This document shows positions 45,181 through 54,473 of a stretch of DNA of 64,000 nucleotides, one piece after another (position 1 is the stretch's first letter; every line of letters begins with the position of its first letter). Below the pieces are notes generated by a model that was not told where the DNA came from, ran no database searches, and worked only from the letters and a program-made list of their open reading frames with translations. Origin of the DNA: Thauera linaloolentis 47Lol = DSM 12138 (GTDB lineage Bacteria > Pseudomonadota > Gammaproteobacteria > Burkholderiales > Rhodocyclaceae); assembly GCF_000310205.1 (NCBI RefSeq), contig NZ_AMXE01000011.1:1-64000 (forward strand). The letters are read 5' to 3'. A program made the translations under genes and the position numbers.

Positions 45181-45456
45181 GGTCGTTGAATGCCGGTTTT
45201 GTTCGGGTGGATTGGCGGGCGCCGCCGGGGCTGCGCAGTGCATGCCCCGCGCCGGGGCGCGATGAAGAGGCGCGGGTATCCCGGGCGTGGGAAACCGTCC
45301 TCGGCCTGCTGTCGATTCTACGGGATGGCGAGCGTGCCCTGCCAGTCGGGCGCGGAAGCGTCGCAAGAATGGCGATGATGCTATTGATGCCGATGATGAC
45401 GGATTGCACGGGACCGTTTCGAAGCGCTTTATATACTTTGCGCACACCAGAACCGG
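45181..45456. other. divergent gap between the asparaginase and PrsT-like genes
   Basis: 276 bases that must carry both promoters. I see TTTATATACTTTGCG shortly before the PrsT-like start, which resembles an AT-rich -10 region. I found no GG-N10-GC sigma-54 site of the kind upstream of the PEP-CTERM genes. Confidence 0.35.
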
Positions 45457-48273
45457 ATGCCTCCGTCCATGAACCGCTCCCCCCGATCGTTTGCCCGCGT
45501 GCTCGCCATTGGCGCCGCCTCGCTGTTCCTGTGCGCATCGGCGTTTGCCGGTCCGGTGGCGGCGAGCCGCTATTACGAGGACGGCTTGAAGCGCTTCGAG
45601 GAGCAGGATGTCGTCGGTGCGATCATCCAGCTCAAGAATGCCTTGCAGCAGGACCGCGACATGCTGGCGGCGCATCTGCTGCTGGCGCGTGCCTATTTCA
45701 GGCAAGGCGACGTCGGGCCGGCCGAGGTCGAGTTCCGCGAAGCCTTGCGTCTCGGCGTGAATCGCGCCGAGGTGGCGGTGCCGCTGGCGCGCATCTATCT
45801 GCTGCAGGGGCGGCCGGCGGTACTGCTCGAAAACGTGCCGGCGGAGGGTTTGCCGGCGGCAGCCCGGCTGGAAGTGCTGAGCTTGCGTGGCCTGGCGCAT
45901 GCGGCGCTGGGGCAGCGGGCACAGGCCGAGCACAGTTTCGCGGATGCGCGCGCACTCGATCCGTCTTCGCCCGTGCCGCTCGCGGCGGAAGTGCCGATGC
46001 TGATCGGCAGCGGCAATCTCGCGCTGGCGCGCGAGCGCGCGGAGCTCGCGGTGCGCAACGGCCCCGAGTTCGCGCAGGCCTTCAATGCGCGCGCCTCGGT
46101 TGCGCATTCGGCGGGTGATCTTCCGCAGGCTCTTGCGGACTACGAGCGTGCCGTGGCGCTCGATCCCGGCCTGATCGATGCGGTGGTTGCCCGTGCCGGC
46201 ATCCTCGTCGATCTCGGCCGCGATGAAGAGGCGAAGTCCGCACTGGAGGTGACGCGGGGCGGCCCCACCGAGCCTCGGGCCGCCTACCTGCTGGCGCTGA
46301 TCGCGGAGCGCCAGGGCGATGCCGCGCAGGCGGCGCGTTATCTTGCCGAAGCGGCCGGCCTGGTCGACGCGCTACCCTCCGAGTGGGTGGCCGGCCATGA
46401 GCAGTTGCTGATGGTGGGGGCGCTGGCACACCATGCGGGGCGGCAGTTCGAGAAGGCCAGAAAGTATCTCGAAGCGGCGATCGTGCGCTATCCGAACAAT
46501 CAGGGCGCGCGCAAGCTGCTTGCGTCCATCCATCTCGACATGAATGACCATGCACGGGCCACGGGCCTCCTCGAGCACGTTCTGCGCGTGCAGCCAGGGG
46601 ACGCTCAGGCGCTGAATCTGCTCGGGCGGGTCAACCTCGCACAGCGCCGATACGGCAAGGCCAGCGAGCTGTTCGAAGAGGCGGCCCGCGGCGGGGACGT
46701 GCATGCACAGTCCGCCCTGGGGTTCAGCCAGCTCGGCCTGGGCGACGTGGGCGCGGCGGTGAAAAGCCTGCAGCTTGCCTTCGAGCGTTCGCCCGGCGAC
46801 CTGGCCGTGGCCAACGCGCTGGCGAACATCCTGATGCGGCAGGAGGACCACAAGGGTGCCTTGTCGGTTGCGGAGCGTGCCAGCGCGGCGGTGCCAGGCA
46901 ATCCGGTTGCGCTCAATCTGCTGGGGGCGATCAAGAGTGCGACGGGCGATGCGAAGGGCGCGCGGGCGGCCTTCGATGCGGCCCTGCAGCGCAATGCGGC
47001 ATTCATGCCCGCCCGCCTCAACCTCGCCCGGCTCGATGTCGCTGAAGGGCGTCTGGAGCGGGCACGCCAGACCTATGCCGAGCTACTCAAGCAGAACCGC
47101 AGCGATGTCGTGGCGATGCACGAGTCGGGCATGCTCGAACAGCGGGCGGGAAACCTGCGGGAGGCCGCGCGCTGGTTCGAGAAGGCCGCCGCAGAGCGTC
47201 CGGATGACATCCGCTCCGGCCTGGCGCTGATCGGCGTCAGGGCGGAGATGGGCGACAAGGCGGGCGCTCTGGAAGCCAGCAAGGCGCTCGCAGTGCGCAA
47301 AGGCTCGGATCTGGCGGTGCTGGCGGCGCTGGCCGAGTCGCAGATCGCCGTGGGTGACAACAAGGCCGCGCAGCAGACCTTGCGCGAGATGACCCGGATC
47401 GCGGAGTTCGATGCGCCGCGCCTGGTCCGCATCGGCTATCTGCAGCTTGCGGCCGGCAATCCGGCTGGGGCGGCTTATTCGGCGCAGAAGGCGCTGCAGG
47501 GGCGACCCGGGGACGAGGCGGCGATGGTGTTGGAGATCGAAGCGGCACTGCTCGGGCCGTCCGACGCCCTGGCCGGCGTCGATGGGCTGATCGCCGCCTT
47601 GCGCGCCGCGCACCCGTCGAGCGCGAGCGGTTCGAGGCTGGCGGGAGACCGTGCGGTGCAGCGCCGGCGCTTCGACGAGGCGGAGCGGCACTATCGCGAT
47701 GCATTCGCGTCGGCTCCGTCGCTCGAGTTGTTGCAGCGGCGGGCGAGTGTCGCCGTGCTGAAAGGTGAGCCGAAGTCGCTGGTGCCGGTCCTGAAACGCT
47801 GGCTGGCGGAAAACGGCGATGAGCCGCGGGTCCGCGAAATGTTGGCCGAGCTCTGGATGCGGGATGGCGACTGGAAGGCCGCGCGCGACGAGTACGAGCG
47901 TCTCGTGAGCGGCGGCAATGCAGGGGCCAGCGTCTTCAACAATCTGGCGAACGTGCGCCTGGTGCTGGGCGAGGGGGACCCGGTGCCGATGGCCGAGCGG
48001 GCGCACGCGCTGGCACCAGGGGATGTCGGCATCGTCGATACGCTGGGCTGGGCGCTTGCGCATGCCGGCCGGCTGGACGAGGCCATGCGGCATCTGCGCG
48101 ATGCGCGCCTGCGTGCGCCGGAAGACCCCGAGATCCGTTGGCATCTGGCGTATGTCCTGGCGAAGCTCGGGCGTGTGGCCGAAGCACGCGGCGAACTTCA
48201 GTCCGCCCTGCGGGAAAGCCCCGATGGGGCGTGGGTCGGCAAGGCCCGGGAGCTGCTCGGCCAGCTCGAGTAG
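45457..48273 (+). CDS. prsT: PrsT-like TPR protein of the PEP-CTERM/exosortase system
   Basis: A 938-residue exported protein; an ATG at 45469 would remove four residues. A signal peptide (to about residue 31, ASAFA-GP) is followed by ASRYYEDGLKRFEEQDVVGAIIQLKNALQQDRDMLAAHLLLARAYFRQGD. This is the opening of the PrsT family, here with signal peptidase I rather than lipobox character. Some 20 TPR repeats fill the rest. PrsT proteins accompany EpsH/XrtA exosortase loci and exopolysaccharide or floc formation. It precedes a PEP-CTERM substrate gene. Confidence 0.85.
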   Translation: MPPSMNRSPRSFARVLAIGAASLFLCASAFAGPVAASRYYEDGLKRFEEQDVVGAIIQLKNALQQDRDMLAAHLLLARAYFRQGDVGPAEVEFREALRLGVNRAEVAVPLARIYLLQGRPAVLLENVPAEGLPAAARLEVLSLRGLAHAALGQRAQAEHSFADARALDPSSPVPLAAEVPMLIGSGNLALARERAELAVRNGPEFAQAFNARASVAHSAGDLPQALADYERAVALDPGLIDAVVARAGILVDLGRDEEAKSALEVTRGGPTEPRAAYLLALIAERQGDAAQAARYLAEAAGLVDALPSEWVAGHEQLLMVGALAHHAGRQFEKARKYLEAAIVRYPNNQGARKLLASIHLDMNDHARATGLLEHVLRVQPGDAQALNLLGRVNLAQRRYGKASELFEEAARGGDVHAQSALGFSQLGLGDVGAAVKSLQLAFERSPGDLAVANALANILMRQEDHKGALSVAERASAAVPGNPVALNLLGAIKSATGDAKGARAAFDAALQRNAAFMPARLNLARLDVAEGRLERARQTYAELLKQNRSDVVAMHESGMLEQRAGNLREAARWFEKAAAERPDDIRSGLALIGVRAEMGDKAGALEASKALAVRKGSDLAVLAALAESQIAVGDNKAAQQTLREMTRIAEFDAPRLVRIGYLQLAAGNPAGAAYSAQKALQGRPGDEAAMVLEIEAALLGPSDALAGVDGLIAALRAAHPSSASGSRLAGDRAVQRRRFDEAERHYRDAFASAPSLELLQRRASVAVLKGEPKSLVPVLKRWLAENGDEPRVREMLAELWMRDGDWKAARDEYERLVSGGNAGASVFNNLANVRLVLGEGDPVPMAERAHALAPGDVGIVDTLGWALAHAGRLDEAMRHLRDARLRAPEDPEIRWHLAYVLAKLGRVAEARGELQSALRESPDGAWVGKARELLGQLE

Positions 48274-48354
48274 TGTCGGAAATTTTGACGTGTACGATCT
48301 TTGTTGATTTTGTTAGATGAATCAAATTTTTGATAAACAATGAGTTTTTCTTTT

Positions 48355-48370
48355 TGGCTCGGTTTTTGCT
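48355..48370 (+). promoter_or_regulatory. sigma-54 (-24/-12) promoter of the second PEP-CTERM gene
   Basis: TGGCTCGGTTTTTGCT has GG (48356-48357) and GC (48368-48369) exactly 10 bases apart and a TTGC -12 element. It sits in an AT-rich gap; the transcript would start near 48381, about 28 bases before the ATG. Confidence 0.75.
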
Positions 48371-48408
48371 GTGTAAGCCTTGGAATAACTGAAGTCAGGA
48401 AAACTACA

Positions 48409-49167
48409 ATGAACCCGATCGCTTTCAAATCTGCCGTTGCAGCCGTGTTGTGTGCCGGCTCGCTGTCGGCCATGGCCGCGACCAACTGGTCGCTGACCAA
48501 CTCCGCCGCCAACGAACCGTCGGTGACGGGCTGGAAGGCTTCGAACAACACCACCAATATCAACGGAACAGACGTCGGATACTGGGTCGGTTCGGGCATC
48601 GGCGTCGGGGGCGAGCCCTCGAACGACAATCAGCATGCGCTCGACAACAAGGCCGGATACGAAGTCGCGCTGCTGAGCTTCGACAGCCTGGTCCGGCTCG
48701 AGAGCGTCAAGGCGGGCTGGGCTCCCAACGACTCGGACATCTTCGTCATGGCGTTTACCGGGTTCGGCTCGATGACGGCGGCCCAGTCCCTGGATGGCGG
48801 CACCTTCGCCAGCCTCGCCAGCCGCGGCTGGACGCTGGTCGGCAACTACGGCAACATCGGCACCGCCACCAAGGAACTGGGCACGACTTCTGGCGCGTTC
48901 GAGAATACGTACTCGAGCTTCTGGCTGATCGGGGCGGGTGGTTTCACAGCTGGCACCGGTGTCAATTCGGGAGATGTCAGAAACAACGGGGTTGTACGTG
49001 ATTTTAGTAATCAGACCTACGATTACCTGAAGCTCGCCAGCGTCGGCGGCACGGTCAAACCGAATGATGGCGGCGGCAGCGTGCCCGAACCCGGCTCGCT
49101 GGCGCTGGCCGGCATCGCCCTGCTCGGCATGGTCGGACTGCGACGCAGCCGTCGGATTCCGGTCTGA
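48409..49167 (+). CDS. PEP-CTERM sorting domain protein
   Basis: A 252-residue exported protein. A signal peptide (residues 1-23, SAMA-AT) leads to a beta-rich domain with many Asn, Gly and Ser residues, like other exosortase substrates. The tail is VPEPGSLALAGIALLGMVGLRRSRR. AGGA precedes the ATG. It follows the PrsT-like gene by 135 bases but has its own sigma-54-type promoter and a strong terminator. Confidence 0.92.
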   Translation: MNPIAFKSAVAAVLCAGSLSAMAATNWSLTNSAANEPSVTGWKASNNTTNINGTDVGYWVGSGIGVGGEPSNDNQHALDNKAGYEVALLSFDSLVRLESVKAGWAPNDSDIFVMAFTGFGSMTAAQSLDGGTFASLASRGWTLVGNYGNIGTATKELGTTSGAFENTYSSFWLIGAGGFTAGTGVNSGDVRNNGVVRDFSNQTYDYLKLASVGGTVKPNDGGGSVPEPGSLALAGIALLGMVGLRRSRRIPV

Positions 49168-49196
49168 CGCCGGCTGCCGGCAAGCTTCGAATCCAT

Positions 49197-49223
49197 ATGG
49201 CGCCTGCGGGCGCCATTTTTTTT
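49197..49223 (+). terminator. Rho-independent terminator of the second PEP-CTERM gene
   Basis: ATGGCGCC pairs with GGCGCCAT around TGCG, then a run of T follows. It lies 30 bases after the stop. Confidence 0.9.
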
Positions 49224-49251
49224 CCTGCACGCCCCGTGCGGCGGCAGTGAG

Positions 49252-51108
49252 TCAGCGCGAAGCCGGGTCGGATGGTGCGTCGGACGGATCGCCGCTCGCG
49301 CCGCTTCGCGGCTCTCCCGCCTCTTCCTGTTTCTGCAGCATCCACATCTGCGCGTAGGCGCCGCCGTTTGCCAGCAGCGCGCCGTGCCGCCCCCGCTCGA
49401 CGATGCACCCGCCGTCGAGCACGATGATCTCGTCCGCATCCATGATCGTCGACAGCCTGTGCGCGATGACGAGCGCGGTGCGGCCCTTGGCGGCGCGTTC
49501 GATCTGGGCCTGGATCGCCTTCTCGGTCTTCGAGTCCAGTGCCGAGGTGGCTTCGTCGAAGATCAGGATCGCGGGGTTCTTCAGCAATGCGCGGGCGATC
49601 GCCACGCGCTGTTTTTCGCCGCCCGACAGTTTCAGGCCCCGTTCGCCGACGCGGGTCTCGTAGCCGTCCGGCAGATGGCGGATGAAGTCTTCCAGTTGCG
49701 CGGCGCGCGCCACGGCCTCGACTTCTTCGCGGCGCGCGCTCGGCCGGCCGTACTGGATGTTGTAGAACAGGGTGTCGTTGAACAGCACCGTGTCCTGCGG
49801 AACGATGCCGATGGCCGCGCGCAGGCTGTCCTGGCCGAGCTGGCGGATGTCGTGGCCGTTCACCCGGATCGCGCCGCCCTGCACGTCGTAGAAGCGGTAC
49901 AGCAGGCGCGCCAGCGTCGATTTGCCCGAACCGGAGTGGCCGACCACCGCGACGGTGCGGCCCGCGGGAATGTCGAAGGCGACGTCGAACAGGATCGAGC
50001 GCTTGGCGTCGTAGGCGAAACAGACGTTCTCGAAACGCACGCCGGCCGGCCCCGGAGGGAGCGTCTGCGCATCCGGCGCGTCGGCGATTTCGCGGTGCTG
50101 GTGCATCAGCCCGAACATGCGCTCGATGTCGGTGAGCGCCTGGCGGATCTCGCGGTAGATCACGCCGAGGAAGTTGAGCGGGATGTAGAGCTGGATCAGG
50201 AAGGCGTTCACCAGCACGATGTCGCCGATCGTCATCTCGCCGCTCGCCACGCGGATCGCGGCCTGCCACATCATTGCCGTGACGGCGACCGCGACGATCG
50301 CCGCCTGGCCGATGTTGAGCCCCGACAGCGAGTACTGGTTGGTGATCTGGGCCTTGATCCACTTGCCGAGCTGCTCGTCGTAGCGGCGCGCCTCGAATTC
50401 CTCGTTGTTGAAGTACTTGACCGTCTCGTAGTTGATCAGGCTGTCGATCGCGCGCGCGTTGGCCGCCGAGTCGAATTCGTTGGCCTGGCGGCGCAGCGTG
50501 GTGCGCCAGTTGGTGACCTGGACGGTGAAGCCGATGTAGGCCACCAGCGCGGCGAGCGTGATGAGCGCGAATACCGCGTCGTACTGCACCAGCAGGATGC
50601 CGATGACGAGGCCGATCTCGATCAGCGTCGGCAGAATGGAGTACAGCGTGTAGCTGATCAGCGAGCCGATCGAGCGCGTGCCGCGCTCGATGTCGCGCGT
50701 CAGACCGCCGGTCTGGCGCTCCAGGTGAAAGCGCAGCGACAGCGCATGCAGATGGCGGAACACGCGCAGCGAAATCTCCCGCACCGCCTGCTGCGTGACG
50801 CGTGCGAAGACGATCTCGCGCAGCTCGGTGAACAGCGAGGTCGAGAAGCGGAACACGCCGTAGGCGAGCAGCAGCGAGGCCGGAACGACGATGAAGGCCT
50901 GTTCGCGTGTGATCGACAGATCGTCGATCAGGTGCTTGAAGACGATGGGCACCGTGACGTTCGCGCCCTTGGCCGCGAGCAGACAGCAGAACGCGAAGAT
51001 CACTCTTCCCTTGTAGGCCCAGATGAACGGAAACAGGCTCTTCAGTGTCTGCCAGTCGTGGCGTTCGGTGGGTTCGGGGCCGGGCAGGGCGGCGGAAGAG
51101 CGTCTCAT
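49252..51108 (-). CDS. ABC exporter of the Atm1/HMT type (fused permease-ATPase)
   Basis: A 618-residue half-transporter. Six helices occupy residues about 25-320; the NBD follows with Walker A GHSGSGKST, Q-loop, signature LSGGEKQR, Walker B ILIFDEATSALD and H-loop AHRLST. YFNNEEFEARRYDEQLGKW and NFLGVIYREIRQ are typical of the Atm1 group, which exports glutathione-linked metal or sulfur species. It is divergent from the TetR gene; whether that regulator controls it is unknown. Confidence 0.9.
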   Translation of the reverse strand: MRRSSAALPGPEPTERHDWQTLKSLFPFIWAYKGRVIFAFCCLLAAKGANVTVPIVFKHLIDDLSITREQAFIVVPASLLLAYGVFRFSTSLFTELREIVFARVTQQAVREISLRVFRHLHALSLRFHLERQTGGLTRDIERGTRSIGSLISYTLYSILPTLIEIGLVIGILLVQYDAVFALITLAALVAYIGFTVQVTNWRTTLRRQANEFDSAANARAIDSLINYETVKYFNNEEFEARRYDEQLGKWIKAQITNQYSLSGLNIGQAAIVAVAVTAMMWQAAIRVASGEMTIGDIVLVNAFLIQLYIPLNFLGVIYREIRQALTDIERMFGLMHQHREIADAPDAQTLPPGPAGVRFENVCFAYDAKRSILFDVAFDIPAGRTVAVVGHSGSGKSTLARLLYRFYDVQGGAIRVNGHDIRQLGQDSLRAAIGIVPQDTVLFNDTLFYNIQYGRPSARREEVEAVARAAQLEDFIRHLPDGYETRVGERGLKLSGGEKQRVAIARALLKNPAILIFDEATSALDSKTEKAIQAQIERAAKGRTALVIAHRLSTIMDADEIIVLDGGCIVERGRHGALLANGGAYAQMWMLQKQEEAGEPRSGASGDPSDAPSDPASR

Positions 51109-51224
51109 GGTCTTTTTCGGAATGGGCTGGCGGAGAGCGGGCGATTCTGTTGTGCGGGCATCCGCGAGTCAAACCGTTGGCTGCCCATGAAGCACGGCTT
51201 GACTTTGGATAAAGTGAACGTATG

Positions 51225-51244
51225 ATTCAAACAAACGTTTGAAT
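51225..51244. promoter_or_regulatory. PsrA-type operator
   Basis: ATTCAAACAAACGTTTGAAT is a perfect inverted repeat with 8-bp arms and a 4-base centre. It contains CAAAC-N4-GTTTG, the described PsrA consensus (G/C-AAAC-N2-4-GTTT-G/C). It ends 11 bases before the TetR ATG, an autorepression position. Confidence 0.75.
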
Positions 51245-51255
51245 AGAGAGCGCCG

Positions 51256-51933
51256 ATGTTTCCCGAGCCACGCCTGCCACAGCCCGAAACGCGCGACCGC
51301 ATTCTCGACGAGGCTGAGCGGCTGTTCGTGGAGTATGGCTTCGAGGGCACGTCGATGCGCATGATCACCGGTGCGGCGAACGCCAACCTGGCCGCGGTGA
51401 ACTACCACTTCGGCAGCAAGGATGCGCTGATCCAGGCGGTGTTCCGGCGCCGCCTGACGGCCCTGAACGAGACCCGGCTGGCGGCGCTCGACCAGTTGGA
51501 GGCGGAAGCCGGCGGCGGGTTGATCAAGCCCAGCCGCATCGTCGAAGCCTTCTTCGGCACCGCGCTCGAACTGGCGGCGGACATGGCGCATGGCGGCAAC
51601 ACCTTCATGCGCCTGCTCAGCCGCACCTACAACGAACCGAACGCCTTCGTACGCCAGTTCCTGGCCGAGGAATACGCCGAGGTGATGGACCGCTTCCTGG
51701 GGGCGCTGTTCCGCGCGCTGCCGGGCGTGCCGCGCCACGAGATCATGTGGCGCTTCCACTACATGCTGGGGGCGATGTCCTTTGCGATCGCGGGCATCGA
51801 AAGCGTCTATGCGATGGCCGGCATGTCCCGCGAGGCGGAAGACCCGTCCCGCCTGCTGCCGCGCCTGATGAGTTTCCTGCTCGGCGGCCTGCGGGCGCCG
51901 TTGCCCGATTTCGGTGCGTCCGGACACGATTGA
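51256..51933 (+). CDS. TetR-family regulator, PsrA-like
   Basis: A 225-residue repressor. The N-terminal helix-turn-helix (TRDRILDEAERLFVEYGFEGTSMRMITGAANANLAAVNYHFGSKDALI) precedes a larger ligand-binding domain. It heads a beta-oxidation operon and stands next to a PsrA-type operator, so it probably senses long-chain fatty acyl ligands and controls fadE and the following genes. The symbol psrA is not given because homology cannot be checked here. Confidence 0.88.
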   Translation: MFPEPRLPQPETRDRILDEAERLFVEYGFEGTSMRMITGAANANLAAVNYHFGSKDALIQAVFRRRLTALNETRLAALDQLEAEAGGGLIKPSRIVEAFFGTALELAADMAHGGNTFMRLLSRTYNEPNAFVRQFLAEEYAEVMDRFLGALFRALPGVPRHEIMWRFHYMLGAMSFAIAGIESVYAMAGMSREAEDPSRLLPRLMSFLLGGLRAPLPDFGASGHD

Positions 51934-51986
51934 TTTGACGACAGGGCGCGGGGCCCGTCCCGAACGCCCGGCACGAGGAGAACGTG

Positions 51987-54473
51987 ATGGTCTGGTTGTT
52001 GCTGGTTTCCCTCCCTCCCTTGGCAGGCGCGCTCGCCTACGGGCGAGCGCCACTTTTTGCCTGGCTTCTGGCGGGGCTGGTGTGGCTTGCGGCATTGGGG
52101 TGGGCGGGCGACTGGCCGGTGCTGCTGACCTTGCTGGCGCTGGCCCTCTACGCGGGGGCGATGAGCGTCTTCCTCGTCGATTCGCTGCGCCGCCAATGGG
52201 TGACGGCGCCGATCTTCAAGGCCTTCCGCAAGGCCCTGCCGGCAATGTCGCAGACCGAGAAGGACGCGCTCGAGGCCGGCACGGTGTGGTGGGAGGGCGA
52301 GCTTTTCAGCGGCGATCCGGACTGGCGCACGCTCGACGGTTATCCCTGGCCCAAGCTGAGCGCCGAGGAGCAGTCCTTCCTCGACAACGAGGTCGACGCG
52401 TTGTGCCGCCTGACCCGCGACTGGGATTGCACGCAACGGCAGGACATGCCGCCCGAAGTGTGGCGCTACATCAAGGACAAGGGCTTCCTGGGCATGATCA
52501 TTCCCAGGGAATACGGCGGCAAGGGCTTCTCCGCCTATGCCCATTCGCAGGTCATCACCAAGCTGTCGACCCGCTCGTCGGCCCCGGCGGTCACGGTGAT
52601 GGTGCCGAATTCGCTCGGCCCGGCCGAACTTCTGCTGCACTACGGCACGCCGGAGCAGAAGCAGCGCTACCTGCCGGGCCTCGCCAGCGGGCGGGAGATC
52701 CCCGCCTTCGCGCTGACCAGCCCGTGGGCCGGTTCGGACGCGGCCTCCATCCCCGACGCCGGCGTGGTGTGCAAGGGCATGTGGCAGGGCGAGGAAGTGC
52801 TGGGCATGCGCGTCAGCTTCGACAAGCGCTACATCACGCTGGCGCCGGTGTGCACCGTGTTCGGGCTCGCCTTCCGGCTGTATGACCCGGACGGGCTGCT
52901 CGGCGGCGAGGCGGACGTCGGCATTACCTGCGCGCTGGTGCCGCACGAACATCCGGGGGTGGACATCGGCCGCCGCCATTTCCCGCTCAACGCGGTGTGG
53001 ATGAACGGCCCGGTGCGCGGCAGGGACGTGTTCATGCCGCTCGATTTCATCATCGGCGGCCCCGCGATGGCCGGCCAGGGCTGGCGCATGCTAATGGAGT
53101 GCCTCGCGGCCGGGCGCTCGATCTCGCTGCCGGGCTCGAACGTCGGCATGCAGAAGCTCACCGCGCGCACCGTGGGCGCCTATGCCCGCGTGCGCTACCA
53201 GTTCAAGACCCAGATCGGCCGCTTCGAGGGCGTGGAAGAGGCGCTGACCCGCATCGGCGCCAACACCTATCTGTGCGACGCGGCGCGGACGATGACCGCC
53301 GCTGCGATCGACCTCGGCGAAAAGCCGTCCGTGGTGTCGGCGATCGTCAAGTACCACGTCACCGAGCGCGCCCGCCAGGTGGTCAACGACGGCATGGACG
53401 TGATCGGCGGCAAGGGCATCTGCCTGGGGCCGCAGAACTTCCTCGGCCGCGCCTACCAGCAGATTCCGGTCGGCATCACGGTCGAAGGCGCCAACATCCT
53501 GACGCGCAGCCTGATCCTGTTCGGCCAGGGGGCGATCCGCTGCCATCCCTTCGTGCTCACCGAAATGGACGCCGCGCAGCGCAACGACGAGGACGCTTTC
53601 GACAAAGCCTTGTGGAGCCACGTCAGCTTTACCGTGGGCAATGCCGGGCGCGCCTTCGTGATGGGGCTGACCGGCTCGCACTTCGTCAGGCTGCCGATGG
53701 ACGTCGCGCCCGAAACGCGGCGCTACTATCAGCAGCTCACCCGCTTCTCTGCGGCCTTCGCCTTCATCGCCGACATTTCGATGGGGACGCTGGGCGGTGC
53801 GCTCAAGCGCAAGGAAAAGCTGTCGGCGCGGCTGGGCGACATCCTGTCGCTGATGTATCTCGCCACCGCGACGCTGAAGCGTTTCGAGGCCGAAGGCCGC
53901 CAGGCGGCCGATGCGCCGCTGATGCACTGGGCGATCTGGGACTGCATGTTCCGCATACAGCTCGCCTTCGAAGGCGTCATCGCCAACTTCCCGAACCGGC
54001 TGTTCGCCTTCCTGCTGCGCCGGCTCGTGGTGTTCCCGCTCGGCCGTCCCTACGTGGTGCCGTCCGACCGCCTGGGGCATGAAGTCGCCGCGCTGCTGAT
54101 CGGGCCGTCCGCCACGCGCGACCGCCTCACCGCCGATGTCCATCTGCCAGACGACGTCGAGGAGCCGGTCGGTGCGCTGGAGGCGGCGCTACTGGCCACG
54201 GTCGCGGCCGAGCCGATCGAGGACAAGCTCAAGCAGGCGCTGCGTTCGGGGGCGTTCAAGCCGGGGCTGATGACCGGCGGCGACGTCGACGAGGTCTGGC
54301 GCCGCGCGCGTGAGGCGGGTGTCATCACCGAGGACGAGTACCTGCTCGTCGAGCGCCGCAACACGCTGCGTGATAAGGTCATCCGCGTGGACGACTTTCC
54401 GTATGACTTCGGTCTCCGCGCCGCGCTGGATGGAATGCCGGCATCCTCGCCGGCACGCGAGGAGGTGGCATGA
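51987..54473 (+). CDS. fadE: FadE-type acyl-CoA dehydrogenase
   Basis: An 828-residue membrane-linked flavoenzyme that starts beta-oxidation. Two hydrophobic segments (about 1-55) precede the catalytic domain (MIIPREYGGKGFSAYAHSQVITKLSTRS, ALTSPWAGSDAAS, the glutamate region NDGMDVIGGKGICLG). A C-terminal DUF1974 domain follows. Length and layout match E. coli FadE (814). GAGGAGAA lies before the ATG. It overlaps the thiolase gene by ATGA. Confidence 0.96.
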   Translation: MVWLLLVSLPPLAGALAYGRAPLFAWLLAGLVWLAALGWAGDWPVLLTLLALALYAGAMSVFLVDSLRRQWVTAPIFKAFRKALPAMSQTEKDALEAGTVWWEGELFSGDPDWRTLDGYPWPKLSAEEQSFLDNEVDALCRLTRDWDCTQRQDMPPEVWRYIKDKGFLGMIIPREYGGKGFSAYAHSQVITKLSTRSSAPAVTVMVPNSLGPAELLLHYGTPEQKQRYLPGLASGREIPAFALTSPWAGSDAASIPDAGVVCKGMWQGEEVLGMRVSFDKRYITLAPVCTVFGLAFRLYDPDGLLGGEADVGITCALVPHEHPGVDIGRRHFPLNAVWMNGPVRGRDVFMPLDFIIGGPAMAGQGWRMLMECLAAGRSISLPGSNVGMQKLTARTVGAYARVRYQFKTQIGRFEGVEEALTRIGANTYLCDAARTMTAAAIDLGEKPSVVSAIVKYHVTERARQVVNDGMDVIGGKGICLGPQNFLGRAYQQIPVGITVEGANILTRSLILFGQGAIRCHPFVLTEMDAAQRNDEDAFDKALWSHVSFTVGNAGRAFVMGLTGSHFVRLPMDVAPETRRYYQQLTRFSAAFAFIADISMGTLGGALKRKEKLSARLGDILSLMYLATATLKRFEAEGRQAADAPLMHWAIWDCMFRIQLAFEGVIANFPNRLFAFLLRRLVVFPLGRPYVVPSDRLGHEVAALLIGPSATRDRLTADVHLPDDVEEPVGALEAALLATVAAEPIEDKLKQALRSGAFKPGLMTGGDVDEVWRRAREAGVITEDEYLLVERRNTLRDKVIRVDDFPYDFGLRAALDGMPASSPAREEVA

